Below are positions 27,697 through 36,512 of a stretch of 64,000 bases of DNA, piece by piece. Source of the stretch: Gammaproteobacteria bacterium. GTDB taxonomy: Bacteria > Pseudomonadota > Gammaproteobacteria > Pseudomonadales > JAUIET01. The first letter of the stretch is position 1. Each line of letters starts with the position of its first letter. Made by a program: the position numbers and the translations under genes. The stretch lies in contig JAUIHW010000011.1 in the NCBI GenBank assembly GCA_030431775.1, positions 31,647-95,646 on the forward strand, in the 5' to 3' direction. Under the pieces are notes generated by a model. The model did no database searches. It was not told the origin of the DNA and saw only the letters and a list, made by a program, of their open reading frames with translations.

Positions 27697-28700
27697 CGAC
27701 AAACGATCATGACCGTGAAGACCAGAATGAACAACAAGTAGCGGATTTGCTGCGGCTGGCGGGCGCACGCCCTGATATGCCTTCCGCGATGCAGGAACGC
27801 CTGAGTGCGGGATTCGCGGCTGAGTTAAGCAAGCAGCAATTCGCTCGGCGACGAAGGAGGAGCTTTCTGATTGCACTACCTGCTTGTGCGGCCCTGCTGC
27901 TGAGCGTGATTGTGCTATTCCGACCGAGCCCGCAAATGACGCACAGCCAGCCCGTTGTGGCGCAGGTGCATGATTTGTTGGGCCGAGCGCAATTGATTCG
28001 CGATGGTGAAACGACCTCGCTGAAGCCGGGCGTAGCACTGCGAGAAAATGACCAGGTACGAACTGCGAATAATGCGTTAATCGCGGTGCAATACGGTGAG
28101 CATCGGGTGCGGGTAAACGGTCGGTCCTTCCTATCGCTTGCTATGGACGGCTTACACCTTGATAAAGGCGAAGTGTATGTCACTTCAAACGCAGTCGACT
28201 CCGACACTGGGCTGACTGTACGTACCCCGCACTTCCATGTACGCGATATTGGTACCCAGTTTCTGGTGAAAACCACTGCCGATGGTGCTGAAGCGTGGGT
28301 GCGCGAGGGGCAAATAGTGGTGACTGCACAAAGCGATACCTTGCAGGCGAAAGCTGATTCTGAGCATGCCGTACACGTCCGTTTGTCCGATGCCACATTG
28401 CAACACACGGTCGCTCCAAAGTTTGGCGCTGTTTGGTCCTGGGTGGAGAAATTACCCGAGAGCTTTACTCTGGACCGGAAAACCGTGCACGACTATCTCG
28501 TCTGGGTGCAGCAAGAAAGCGGCGTGCAAGTTCACTACCTGGATCAGGCCGCGAAAACTGCCGCGCAGTCTACTCGTCTGGCCGGGGATTTGACTGATGG
28601 AATGACCGCATTGCAAACACTGTCACCGGTATTGTCCACAACCGGGCTACAGGCAGACATACTGCAGAACGGGCATCTGAACATAAGCCTTAAAAAGTGA
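27693..28700 (+). CDS. FecR-family anti-sigma/sigma regulator with C-terminal STN-like domain
   Basis: 335 residues, GTG start inside the sigma gene stop. A cytosolic N-terminus (about 1-50) is followed by a single membrane segment (SFLIALPACAALLLSVIVLF, about 53-72), then a periplasmic FecR domain with the RTPHFHVRDIGTQFLV motif near 172-187. The last 75 residues (FTLDRKTVHDYLVWV onward) have the pattern of the STN/DUF4974 domain. In Fec-like systems FecR relays the receptor state to the sigma factor. Its end overlaps the receptor gene on the other strand by 11 bases. Confidence 0.89.
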   Translation: MTTNDHDREDQNEQQVADLLRLAGARPDMPSAMQERLSAGFAAELSKQQFARRRRRSFLIALPACAALLLSVIVLFRPSPQMTHSQPVVAQVHDLLGRAQLIRDGETTSLKPGVALRENDQVRTANNALIAVQYGEHRVRVNGRSFLSLAMDGLHLDKGEVYVTSNAVDSDTGLTVRTPHFHVRDIGTQFLVKTTADGAEAWVREGQIVVTAQSDTLQAKADSEHAVHVRLSDATLQHTVAPKFGAVWSWVEKLPESFTLDRKTVHDYLVWVQQESGVQVHYLDQAAKTAAQSTRLAGDLTDGMTALQTLSPVLSTTGLQADILQNGHLNISLKK

Positions 28701-31050
28701 ACCTGAATCCGATGTTCGGAATCAAGGGGAGCAGCACTTCACGCTCCACTTCCAGTTCGATCTGCCCTTGCTCCACTTGCGGTGCGTACTCCAATCCAGC
28801 CGCGTTTGCGCGGTTGGTGAGGTTACTCACGTTCAGATAAACCTGCAAATCCCGCTTGCCCCAGTGCCAGCGCTTAGCGGCAGCAATATCCAATGCAATG
28901 TAATTGCGTAATTCTATATTGTTCAACAGTTGCGCGACTGGCAAGGTATCTCCCAGTGCAACCGATTCCGGCAATTGGGACGCACGCCAGCCACTGTGCC
29001 AGGACACGGCCGCGCTGAACTGGTAGTTGTTCCAGGCCCATCGTGATATGGCGTTGAAAGCGTGGCGTTGTTGCCAGCGCCGCGCAATATCAATGCCATC
29101 TATGGTTTCGCGTGCGCGCAGGTAACTGTAGCGTAGTTGAAGCTGCCAGTGTTCGGAGAAATGTTGGCTGTATTCCAGGTCGATACCCTTACTGGAGGAG
29201 GAATCTGCGAGTACTTCAAATCGATCGGGCTCAATCTCGGGCAACAGTACAAAAGTATTGAATAAATTCTCAAAACGCCTGTTTGGCCGACGATAGTCCT
29301 TGCGATACGCTTCAGCCCGAAACCGGCTGAGACCTTGGGACCAGGTGACTCCGGCCACCCACTGATTGGCGCGTTGCGGTGCGACAAAGCGCTCCACACC
29401 ATCGATAGCCTGCAGTTCGTGCACGGCCTGAGCCTGGTGGAATTGGCCGACTGTCGCGTGCCAGGTCCAGGATTTGCTGGGTTGATAACGCATGCTAAGA
29501 CGCGGTGACCATTGCTGGCGTGCTTTGTCCAGATAATAATTCTGTCGGTCCCAGCGCAGGCCCGGTTGCAGCCATAAACCCTCTACCAGTTCGAATTCAG
29601 CTGCTAAATAGGCTGCTGTTGCCCAGCCTGTCGGTTTTGACTGAATGCTCCAATCCGATTGACGCGGTTGGCCGATTACAGGTGCCAACACTCCGCGGTC
29701 AATCTCGGCAACACTGAAGTATTCGCTTTGTCCATAGTCGGTGCGCACTCCGACTTCCACTTTGTGTGAGTTGAATGCGCGCGCGTAATCTACTGACGCA
29801 GTCAGCTTGCGGGTGCGCTGGCGATAACGCAAAAAACCAAGGCTGGCTTCTGGTTCCTCGCTTAAGCCGTTTTTTTTCTTGTCCTGTGCGGTGAACGCGA
29901 GCGTGGTTTTCAAAGTGGTTTGCGGATCAATATCCGCAGTCAACTTAGTCCAAAAATTGTAATTTCGCACATCCGACGAAACCGCGCGCAGATCGGCAGT
30001 GAGGCTGACATCGTCCTGTGAGTACAGTACACCAAAAACCAGATCCGCGTACTCTGCCCAATCGCCATGTGGCAGCGGAATCTTTACTCGCCCGTATAGG
30101 TCCGCATAGTCCGGTTCGCCGAGCTGTGAATTTACCTGCTTCAGGGAGTGTTCCAGAAGACTTTCTCGCATCGAGAGTTGCCAACTGGCGCTGTCATCTT
30201 CCAGCCAATTGCCCTGCATGTTGAGATTGGCGGAAAACAAAGAAAGGTCAATAGTTGTGCTGGATGTCTCAAAGTCATCATGTGGCTTGATATCAAGCAC
30301 ACCGCTGATGCGTGTGCCATAACGTACCGGAAAACCGCCGGTGTAAAAATCCACCGATTCCACCGTATTGTAATCGAGGCTGCTGAATATGCTTTGAAAG
30401 TCAGAAAGGTGAAAGGGTTCCAGAAGCTCCACACCATCACTCAGCACCAGCAGCTCATTTTGCAGGCCGCCGCGGATATGGGGTTTGGCTGACACTCCAA
30501 CGCTGGAAACACCCGGTAAACGGGTGATGATACGAAATGCATCGCCACCCAGAGCAGGAGTGTTAGACAAATCGGATTCCGTCAGATGGGTGACACTCAC
30601 GGTGCGCTTGCCATCGGCAAGGCGATGTCGCGAGCCAGTTACAATAATGGATTCCAATTCCCGGGACGCTGGCGAGGGTAAACCGCGCTTTGGTACTTGT
30701 ACTGTGTTGGCCGATTTTCCTTCGGCGGGTGCGATATACCAGGTTCTGGAGCGATAGCTCAGAACCAAATCAAATTGGCGCACCAGTTGTTCCAGGTCCC
30801 AGATAGACACCTCGTCCAGGGCCTCCAGCTCGACCAACATATTGGCATGCACGAAGCGGTCACTGTAAACAATATTGTGCCCGCTGGCTCGGAGCTTGTT
30901 AACGACGTCGAGTAGCGCAACGCTTTCCGCAGCGAACACCAGTGCGCTGTAGAGAGCCAGCAGTACTGTCAGTATAGATCGAGTGAATATCACTGATGTG
31001 CTCAACAATGTCGGCGATGCATACAGCCTACTATACACAAATGACAGCAT
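28690..31050 (-). CDS. TonB-dependent outer-membrane receptor with N-terminal STN domain
   Basis: About 786 residues from ATG 31050; the start is uncertain (GTG 30993 is possible, and the frame stays open to TTG 31179). Signal peptide-like segment SILTVLLALYSALVFAAES is followed by an STN domain (VALLDVVNKLRASGHNIVYS, about 40-100), then the TonB box/plug region with LESIIVTGSRHRL and PHIRGGLQNELLVLSDGVE, and a long beta-barrel ending in aromatic phenylalanine (FRFTF). The STN domain and the neighbouring sigma/FecR pair indicate transcriptional signalling on ligand binding. The plug pattern, with DGVELLEPFHLSDFQSIF, resembles large-substrate receptors of Bacteroidetes type rather than siderophore receptors. 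Ligand unknown. Confidence 0.88.
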   Translation of the reverse strand: MLSFVYSRLYASPTLLSTSVIFTRSILTVLLALYSALVFAAESVALLDVVNKLRASGHNIVYSDRFVHANMLVELEALDEVSIWDLEQLVRQFDLVLSYRSRTWYIAPAEGKSANTVQVPKRGLPSPASRELESIIVTGSRHRLADGKRTVSVTHLTESDLSNTPALGGDAFRIITRLPGVSSVGVSAKPHIRGGLQNELLVLSDGVELLEPFHLSDFQSIFSSLDYNTVESVDFYTGGFPVRYGTRISGVLDIKPHDDFETSSTTIDLSLFSANLNMQGNWLEDDSASWQLSMRESLLEHSLKQVNSQLGEPDYADLYGRVKIPLPHGDWAEYADLVFGVLYSQDDVSLTADLRAVSSDVRNYNFWTKLTADIDPQTTLKTTLAFTAQDKKKNGLSEEPEASLGFLRYRQRTRKLTASVDYARAFNSHKVEVGVRTDYGQSEYFSVAEIDRGVLAPVIGQPRQSDWSIQSKPTGWATAAYLAAEFELVEGLWLQPGLRWDRQNYYLDKARQQWSPRLSMRYQPSKSWTWHATVGQFHQAQAVHELQAIDGVERFVAPQRANQWVAGVTWSQGLSRFRAEAYRKDYRRPNRRFENLFNTFVLLPEIEPDRFEVLADSSSSKGIDLEYSQHFSEHWQLQLRYSYLRARETIDGIDIARRWQQRHAFNAISRWAWNNYQFSAAVSWHSGWRASQLPESVALGDTLPVAQLLNNIELRNYIALDIAAAKRWHWGKRDLQVYLNVSNLTNRANAAGLEYAPQVEQGQIELEVEREVLLPLIPNIGFRFTF

Positions 31051-31196
31051 TAGATGAGAGGCATACTGAAGCAGTTTTCTGTCGAAGAAGGACGACTGGC
31101 AGACGACAGATTTTTTTGCAGGCCTTGCTCTGAACATACTGTGCATCTGGCACACAAACTGGCTAACACCGCTAATCAAAATGGAGGCTTCCTGCC

Positions 31197-31985
31197 ATGA
31201 ATTCCAAACTGTTTATACCACTTTCTGTGCTGCTGGCGCCCGTGTCGGCCCTGGCATTAGAACAATACGATGTATTCGACCCCATAGTAGAGATCAACGC
31301 TTCTGATGGTGATGTTGGTTTTCACTTTTTGCTGGGTGGCGAACCTTATCGGAATGCCACGATTTTCGACCCTTACCTCCAGCGTGTGCTCATCAGTCGC
31401 GCCGCCACCGGCCTGAAAGAACAGGGAATGTCAGAGCTTTTTCTGGAAAGTGCGGAACCCCCTTGCTGGGCAAACCCGGAGGCTGATGCGGACTCGGTCA
31501 TCAGTACGGTTGCCGATTTTGTGGAACGCTTTGAAGCGGGTATTTACTTCGCATTCGGTCGCAGTATCGACAAGGAGCTTCTGGTGGGTGCTGCCATGTT
31601 CACCCATGATCTACCAGCGGCGCCTGTCACCGATGCCGCTCAGGTAGACAGTTCTAACGGTATTGCTGTGGAAATTCATTGGGAGCCTGGGTCTGACCTG
31701 GGGGTTTGTCCCTATGATGATGCCGGCATACCCGACCCTGCTTCCGTCGAGGTGGTGCGCTGGGAAGTGGCGTTTGAGCCGGACGTTGACGATCTGCCGG
31801 AAAGCATAGAGATGGATGCCAAGTATGTTGTGCAGGTGCCGGGCAATGTGAGCAGTGTCACCGTACCGGCAGAGTTCATCGGCCCGTGGCTGGACGCGGG
31901 GGTTACCGAGTTCAAGTACGAAGTGGGTGCCAAGGAGGCCGGCGGCAACCAGACTTTCACGGAAAACAGTCTGGAAATTGAGTAG
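31197..31985 (+). CDS. Secreted protein of unknown function, possible Ig/FN3-like C-terminal half
   Basis: 262 residues. Signal peptide 1-20 ending SVLLAPVSALA. The mature protein is acidic, starting EQYDVFDPIVEINASDGDVGFHFLLGG. It has two cysteines, Cys90 and Cys171, that could form one disulphide. The C-terminal third (VRWEVAFE ... YVVQVPGNVSSVTVPAEF ... EFKYEVGAKEAGGN) has the alternating strands of an FN3/Ig-like domain (inference). I do not recognise a named family. The ATG lies 146 bases from the divergent receptor start and 24 bases before the HEAT-repeat gene. Because it lies directly next to a receptor and sigma/FecR locus it could be an accessory of that system, for example a surface or periplasmic binding protein. 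Confidence 0.8.
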   Translation: MNSKLFIPLSVLLAPVSALALEQYDVFDPIVEINASDGDVGFHFLLGGEPYRNATIFDPYLQRVLISRAATGLKEQGMSELFLESAEPPCWANPEADADSVISTVADFVERFEAGIYFAFGRSIDKELLVGAAMFTHDLPAAPVTDAAQVDSSNGIAVEIHWEPGSDLGVCPYDDAGIPDPASVEVVRWEVAFEPDVDDLPESIEMDAKYVVQVPGNVSSVTVPAEFIGPWLDAGVTEFKYEVGAKEAGGNQTFTENSLEIE

Positions 31986-32008
31986 GTACAGGGCCCGAAG
32001 GTGATGTG

Positions 32009-32749
32009 ATGGTGAAGCGCAGGCTGCCAATAATTACTGCAACGGTAACATTATTGCTGCTAGCCGCTGCTCACCTTCGGCCTGACAAGCACCATGCCGA
32101 GCTGCCGTCAGCCAGAGATTCTGGCCAAACTGCCGGGTATTATCTGAATCACATTTCGCCAACATTGTTGGAGCACCGGAATGCTCAGCCACTGGCTGTC
32201 GATGGGTTTAATCCTGATCATGCAGCACAGAATGCCACGGCGGGGAGGGATATTGTCTCCGATAGTGCGCCTGTGGTTCTGACGGCGCTCGATGCCGCAG
32301 CGCAATCCGGGACAACGGCCGCGCTGGCGCTCGCACTGCAGCACGATAATTCGGCGGTGCGAGAGCAAATCGTCAATGCCCTGGCGGAATTGGATGATGA
32401 GTCAGCAATGCCAATCCTGCTCAGTGTTCAGGATGACCCCGAGCCAGCCGTGCGCCTGGCTTTGCTTGCTGTAATGGCACCCAAAGCCAGGCAAAACCGG
32501 GACGCGTTAAATGTATTGGGCAGGGCGCTGGCGGATACTCATTCGGATGTCCGAGAGGAGGCCGTCTTCAGCCTGGCGAGCACCGACCTGCCAGAAGCAC
32601 TGGAATACCTGCGCTATGCGCAGTCTCATGACAGTGATCCAGGCATTCGGGTGATTGCCGGCATGCTGGCTGATGCGCGACAAAGGCTCGTTCAAAGCGA
32701 CACTCCTGGTCTGCTTTTGCAGGAACAGGGCATTGACAGCCCACCCTAA
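32009..32749 (+). CDS. Membrane-anchored or secreted HEAT-repeat protein
   Basis: 246 residues. Start ATG 32009 follows GAAGGTG; GTG 32006 is adjacent but too close to the site. Hydrophobic N-terminus (LPIITATVTLLLLAAAH, about 6-22) acts as signal or anchor. From about residue 95 there are four HEAT/PBS-lyase-like helical repeats, such as NSAVREQIVNALAELDD, DPEPAVRLALLAVMA, HSDVREEAVFSLAS and DPGIRVIAGMLAD. Such repeats mediate protein-protein contact. It is 23 bases after the secreted unknown, so the two are probably co-expressed. Function unknown. Confidence 0.84.
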   Translation: MVKRRLPIITATVTLLLLAAAHLRPDKHHAELPSARDSGQTAGYYLNHISPTLLEHRNAQPLAVDGFNPDHAAQNATAGRDIVSDSAPVVLTALDAAAQSGTTAALALALQHDNSAVREQIVNALAELDDESAMPILLSVQDDPEPAVRLALLAVMAPKARQNRDALNVLGRALADTHSDVREEAVFSLASTDLPEALEYLRYAQSHDSDPGIRVIAGMLADARQRLVQSDTPGLLLQEQGIDSPP

Positions 32750-32814
32750 ATACGCCAACGTCTGTACGGCTATCCCTTCCAGGGTTTGAATAATAACAAT
32801 ACGGACTCAATTCC

Positions 32815-34035
32815 ATGGCGTACTCAAGCGACACCACGCTGCTGCATCACAAAACCGAATTCGACGACTGGCGATCGCTGAGCATAGGGATTTACATGGC
32901 TTTGGCCGGCTATGCGGTGATGGTGGGCCTGCCGGTGATCTCGACTTCCTGGGTGGGCAACCTGGGGTTTACTGAGGAACAGGTGGGGAGAGTAGCGGGC
33001 GCGGATCTTGGTGGACTGGCCGTTGGCGCTGTTATTGCAGCGCTGCTGGTGGCGCGCATGGATCGACGCCTGCTTACGGTGATTTCCGCGGTCATTGCCA
33101 TCACGGCCAACCTGGCCTGTATTTATTATCAAAGCTATGAAGCCACTTTGTGGTTGCGCCTGGTGGCGGGTATTGGTGCCGGTATTTACACCGGTATTGC
33201 GGTAGCCACGATCGGCGGGCATTCCCGGCCGGCCTTCGCGTTCGGCATGGAACTGTTCGCTTTCGCCGGTTCGCAGGGCGCTGAATTGAAATTCCTGCCC
33301 ATGTTGTCAATCGAAGGCATGTACATCGCGTTCGCCTTGACCTTCGTGGTTGGTTTGCTGTTCATCAGTTGGCTGCCGCGCCGCCCGGTCGAAAAGGCAT
33401 TGGAAGTGGAACTGGATGTTGAGGAGCCAAGCGGAGCCCACCACAGCGAACAACGTTCAGTGCCGGCGTATGTGCCCTGGTTGGTGCTCTCAGCCGTTGT
33501 GTTTACCTACATCAATATCGGTGGCTACTGGGCCTATGTCGAGCTGGCCACCGTGAATTCCGAAGCCTCGCCAGACTGGGTTGCCAGTATGCTGGTGTAC
33601 ACCTCGGTGTTTTCGGTGATCGGTTGCCTGTTTGCGGTGTTGCTCAGTAATCGCTTTGGTCTGGCGCGGCCGCTGCTGGTCACCCTGGTGATACAGGCCG
33701 GTATTGTCGCGATGCTGGTATTTGGCATTACCAACACCACGGTTGCCATCAGCATGTTTGCCTTTAATTTCTGCTGGATATTTGTCGACATTTACCAGGC
33801 CGCCACCATTGCCAATGTGGACCACACCGGGCGATACGTTGCGCTGCTGCCAGCCGCACAGGGTCTGGGGAATTTTCTTGGCCCGAATGTGGCAGCATCC
33901 ACCCTGGCCTATGGCCTGGGCTACCATGGCGTGTTTATCATGTGCGCGACAGCCTCTATTGTGGCCATGCTGGTCTACGGCTACATGTACCTGAGCTTAC
34001 GGCGCAGCATTCCGGCGCTTGCCGATGCGTCCTGA
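32815..34035 (+). CDS. MFS transporter
   Basis: 406 residues with about twelve hydrophobic segments arranged as two halves split by a polar central loop (residues about 186-215, rich in Glu/His). Basic motif at the first inner loop ARMDRRLL after transmembrane segments 2-3. Substrate cannot be read from the sequence. The following gene, 39 bases downstream, is a small thiamine-binding-like protein, which makes a vitamin or cofactor precursor possible (inference). Confidence 0.86.
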   Translation: MAYSSDTTLLHHKTEFDDWRSLSIGIYMALAGYAVMVGLPVISTSWVGNLGFTEEQVGRVAGADLGGLAVGAVIAALLVARMDRRLLTVISAVIAITANLACIYYQSYEATLWLRLVAGIGAGIYTGIAVATIGGHSRPAFAFGMELFAFAGSQGAELKFLPMLSIEGMYIAFALTFVVGLLFISWLPRRPVEKALEVELDVEEPSGAHHSEQRSVPAYVPWLVLSAVVFTYINIGGYWAYVELATVNSEASPDWVASMLVYTSVFSVIGCLFAVLLSNRFGLARPLLVTLVIQAGIVAMLVFGITNTTVAISMFAFNFCWIFVDIYQAATIANVDHTGRYVALLPAAQGLGNFLGPNVAASTLAYGLGYHGVFIMCATASIVAMLVYGYMYLSLRRSIPALADAS

Positions 34036-34074
34036 TGTGTGGCTGAAACTTTATTTATCAAAGGAGAATCACCG

Positions 34075-34341
34075 TTGAACCTGTCTGTCGAACTCAGTCT
34101 GTATCCCTTGCAGGAAAACTACAAAGCGATCATCCAGGAATTTCTGGCTGACCTCAATGCTAACGCAGAGCATGTTGAAATTCGCACCTCCAATATGAGT
34201 ACCCGCTTGTTTGGGGAATTCGATGCAGTGACCCGCCTGCTGAACGCCGCAATGCAGCGCTCCATGGAAAAATACGGCAAGTGCGTATTCGTGTGTAAAT
34301 ACCTGCAGGGCGATGCGCGCGAACTGAGCAGCTACCATTAA
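34075..34341 (+). CDS. YkoF/MTH1187-like thiamine-binding-type small protein
   Basis: 88 residues from TTG 34075, chosen because AAAGGAGAA stands six bases ahead; an in-frame GTG at 34039 lacks a site and would extend the protein into non-homologous sequence. The sequence MNLSVELSLYPLQENYKAIIQEFL, then VEIRTSNMSTRLFGEFDAVTRLLNAAM (written here in parts), follows the beta-alpha-beta pattern of the thiamine-binding family. Family members bind thiamine or related hydroxymethylpyrimidine compounds. Immediately after the MFS transporter, likely co-transcribed. Confidence 0.72.
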   Translation: MNLSVELSLYPLQENYKAIIQEFLADLNANAEHVEIRTSNMSTRLFGEFDAVTRLLNAAMQRSMEKYGKCVFVCKYLQGDARELSSYH

Positions 34342-34411
34342 GCGCCTTGGCTGGCTGTTGCATTGTGACGCCAAGGTGCATAATAAGCGCTGTTTGCTCA
34401 GGGAAACTGCA

Positions 34412-35005
34412 ATGATATTTAAGAAAAAAGCCCCATTGTTTGCTGCATTGCTCAGCCTTCTGCTGCTGAGTGGCTGCGGGATCAATAATATCCCCACCTA
34501 CGATGAAGCCGTGGACGCGGCCTGGAGCGAGGTGCAAAACCAGTACCAGCGTCGCGCGGAACTGATACCGAACCTGGTGGAAACAGTGAAAGGCTTTGCC
34601 GAGCAGGAGAAGGACGTACTGACCAGTGTGGTGGAAGCCCGTGCGAAGGCGACCAGCGTTCAAATGTCGCCCGACATGCTCAGCAACCCTGAGGCGTTTC
34701 AGCAGTTTCAGGCCGCGCAGGACCAGCTAAGTGGTGCGCTGTCGCGCCTACTGTTGGTGGTGGAGCGCTACCCGGACCTGAAGTCCAATGAGAATTTTCT
34801 GGCCTTGCAAAGCCAGCTGGAAGGCACGGAAAACCGTATTTCGGTTGCCCGACGCGACTACATTGAGGCCGTGAAAACCTACAATACCGAGTTGCGCACC
34901 TTCCCAGGGCGCATCTGGAAATCGATTTTGTATTCTGACCAGCAGCCACGGGAAACCTTTTCAGTACCGCAGGAGTTGCAGCAGGTTCCGTCGATAGAAT
35001 TCTAG
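34412..35005 (+). CDS. LemA-family lipoprotein
   Basis: 197 residues from ATG 34412. Signal peptide with lipobox LLLLSGC (cysteine at about residue 22), then the LemA helices: AWSEVQNQYQRRAELIPNLVETVKGFAEQEKDVL and the C-terminal NTELRTFPGRIW block. LemA proteins are helical scaffold-like proteins of the envelope, often paired with TPM-domain proteins. Two TPM genes follow (17- and 0-base spacing), forming a lemA-TPM-TPM unit whose precise role is unknown. Confidence 0.92.
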   Translation: MIFKKKAPLFAALLSLLLLSGCGINNIPTYDEAVDAAWSEVQNQYQRRAELIPNLVETVKGFAEQEKDVLTSVVEARAKATSVQMSPDMLSNPEAFQQFQAAQDQLSGALSRLLLVVERYPDLKSNENFLALQSQLEGTENRISVARRDYIEAVKTYNTELRTFPGRIWKSILYSDQQPRETFSVPQELQQVPSIEF

Positions 35006-35022
35006 AACAGCCTTTTTTGCTG

Positions 35023-35895
35023 ATGCACGCCCGAGCCCTTTTGCCTGCGCGAGTTGTGGCCCGCGGCCTGCTGTTGGCCTTGCTGCTGCTCAGTCAGGGT
35101 CTGCTTGGCGCACCGGATTTCCCCTCCTTAAGCAGTCGTATAGTTGATCAGGCCGGCCTGCTCAGCGAGCAAACTGTGCAGCAGCTTGACGCCAGCTTGG
35201 CCGCGCACGAGCAGGCCACGTCCAATCAGGTAGTGGTGGTTACCCTGTCCGACCTGCAGGGCTATGACATTGCCGATTACGGCTATCAACTGGGTCGGTA
35301 TTGGGAAATTGGCACCGCCGAGAATGATAACGGGGTTTTGCTGATCATCGCGCCGAATGAAAGAAAGCTGCGGATTGAAGTGGGTTATGGTCTGGAAGGT
35401 GCGTTGACCGACGCCCTGAGTCACACCATTATCCGCCGTGAGATCACGCCCGCGTTTCGTGCCGGCAAGATGGATGAAGGCGTGCTATTGGGCGTGGATG
35501 CCATTTTGCGCGCTATCGAAGGTGAGTACGCACAACCCGAGGACACTCCCGGCCAAGTGACCGAAGCGGGTGAAATGGTGCCGATTGTATTCTTCAGCCT
35601 CATGCTGGGCAGCATTTTTCTGGGCCGGGTGAAGCGTCGCGGACTGGCCAGTGCAATTGTCGGTACCGGTGCGGGTGCGGTCGCCCTGCTAATCACCAAA
35701 GTTTTTCTAATGGGTCTTATTGTTGGCGTGATAGCGGCCGTGGCGTTCCTGTTGTTTGGTGGCAGCGGAGCTGGGGGCGGAGGGGGAGGTCGCGGATCTT
35801 ATTTTCCCGGGGGCGGAAGCAGTGGTGGCTTCGGCGGCGGTTTCGGCGGTGGGGGAGGCTCCTTCGGCGGCGGTGGAGCGTCAGGGGGTTGGTAA
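35023..35895 (+). CDS. TPM-domain protein (YgcG-like) with glycine-rich tail
   Basis: 290 residues from ATG 35023. Signal peptide (VVARGLLLALLLLSQGLLGA, about 12-31) then a TPM domain with the pattern RIVDQAGLLSE, NQVVVVTLSDLQGYDIADYGYQLGRYWEIG, NDNGVLLIIAPNERKLRIEVGYGLEGALTD. Two hydrophobic segments follow around residues 186-205 and 226-246. The last about 45 residues are almost only glycine, serine and phenylalanine. TPM proteins are linked to photosystem II repair in plants and to envelope stress in bacteria; the bacterial role is unresolved. Ends one base into the next gene (TAATG overlap). Confidence 0.9.
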   Translation: MHARALLPARVVARGLLLALLLLSQGLLGAPDFPSLSSRIVDQAGLLSEQTVQQLDASLAAHEQATSNQVVVVTLSDLQGYDIADYGYQLGRYWEIGTAENDNGVLLIIAPNERKLRIEVGYGLEGALTDALSHTIIRREITPAFRAGKMDEGVLLGVDAILRAIEGEYAQPEDTPGQVTEAGEMVPIVFFSLMLGSIFLGRVKRRGLASAIVGTGAGAVALLITKVFLMGLIVGVIAAVAFLLFGGSGAGGGGGGRGSYFPGGGSSGGFGGGFGGGGGSFGGGGASGGW

Positions 35896-36512
35896 TGAGT
35901 CATTTAAGTGAACAAGACAAGGCTCGCATCGCTCAGCGCATTCGCGAGATCGAGGCGGGCTGTAACGCTGAGCTGGTGACCGTCATCGCCCAGCAAAGTG
36001 ACGACTACCGTTACATACCTTTGTTATGGGCTGCGCTGATCGGTCTATTGCTGCCCGGCCTTGTTTCTCTCTTGGACTGGCCGGTCACTGTGGGCGAGTT
36101 GTACCTGTTGCAAATCGCCAGCTTTGTGTTCTTTGCGTTGTTGTTTTCCTGGCCTCCGATCAAGCACCGGATGGTACCGCAAGGTGTGCAGCATCAACGT
36201 GCCAGCCGGAACGCGCATCAGCTGTTTTTCATTGAGGGCCTGCACATTACCGAGCACCGCTCCGGTATCATGCTGTTCGTTTCTCTTGCCGAGCGCTACG
36301 TTGAGATTATCGCCGACCACGGCATCAATCAGTACATTGCACCGGAAACCTGGCAGGATATCGTCGACGAATTCATCCGCCTGGTGCGTACCGGAGATGT
36401 AGCCCAAGGTTATCTCACCGCCATCGAGCGTTGCGGTGCACTATTGCAGCAGCATTACCCGGGCGGCAGCGGTGAAGCCAATGAACTGCCCGACCATTTG
36501 ATCGAACTGTGA
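35895..36512 (+). CDS. TPM-domain membrane protein
   Basis: 205 residues from ATG 35895, which overlaps the previous stop by one base, implying coupled translation. It begins with a TPM-like N-terminal part (RIREIEAGCNAELVTVIAQQS), then two transmembrane segments (about 45-65 and 73-93), and a second TPM-type stretch with HRSGIMLFVSLAERYVEIIADHGIN and the ending ERCGALLQQHYP. No signal peptide. It overlaps the transporter gene by four bases (GTGA), tying all four genes together. Confidence 0.89.
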   Translation: MSHLSEQDKARIAQRIREIEAGCNAELVTVIAQQSDDYRYIPLLWAALIGLLLPGLVSLLDWPVTVGELYLLQIASFVFFALLFSWPPIKHRMVPQGVQHQRASRNAHQLFFIEGLHITEHRSGIMLFVSLAERYVEIIADHGINQYIAPETWQDIVDEFIRLVRTGDVAQGYLTAIERCGALLQQHYPGGSGEANELPDHLIEL

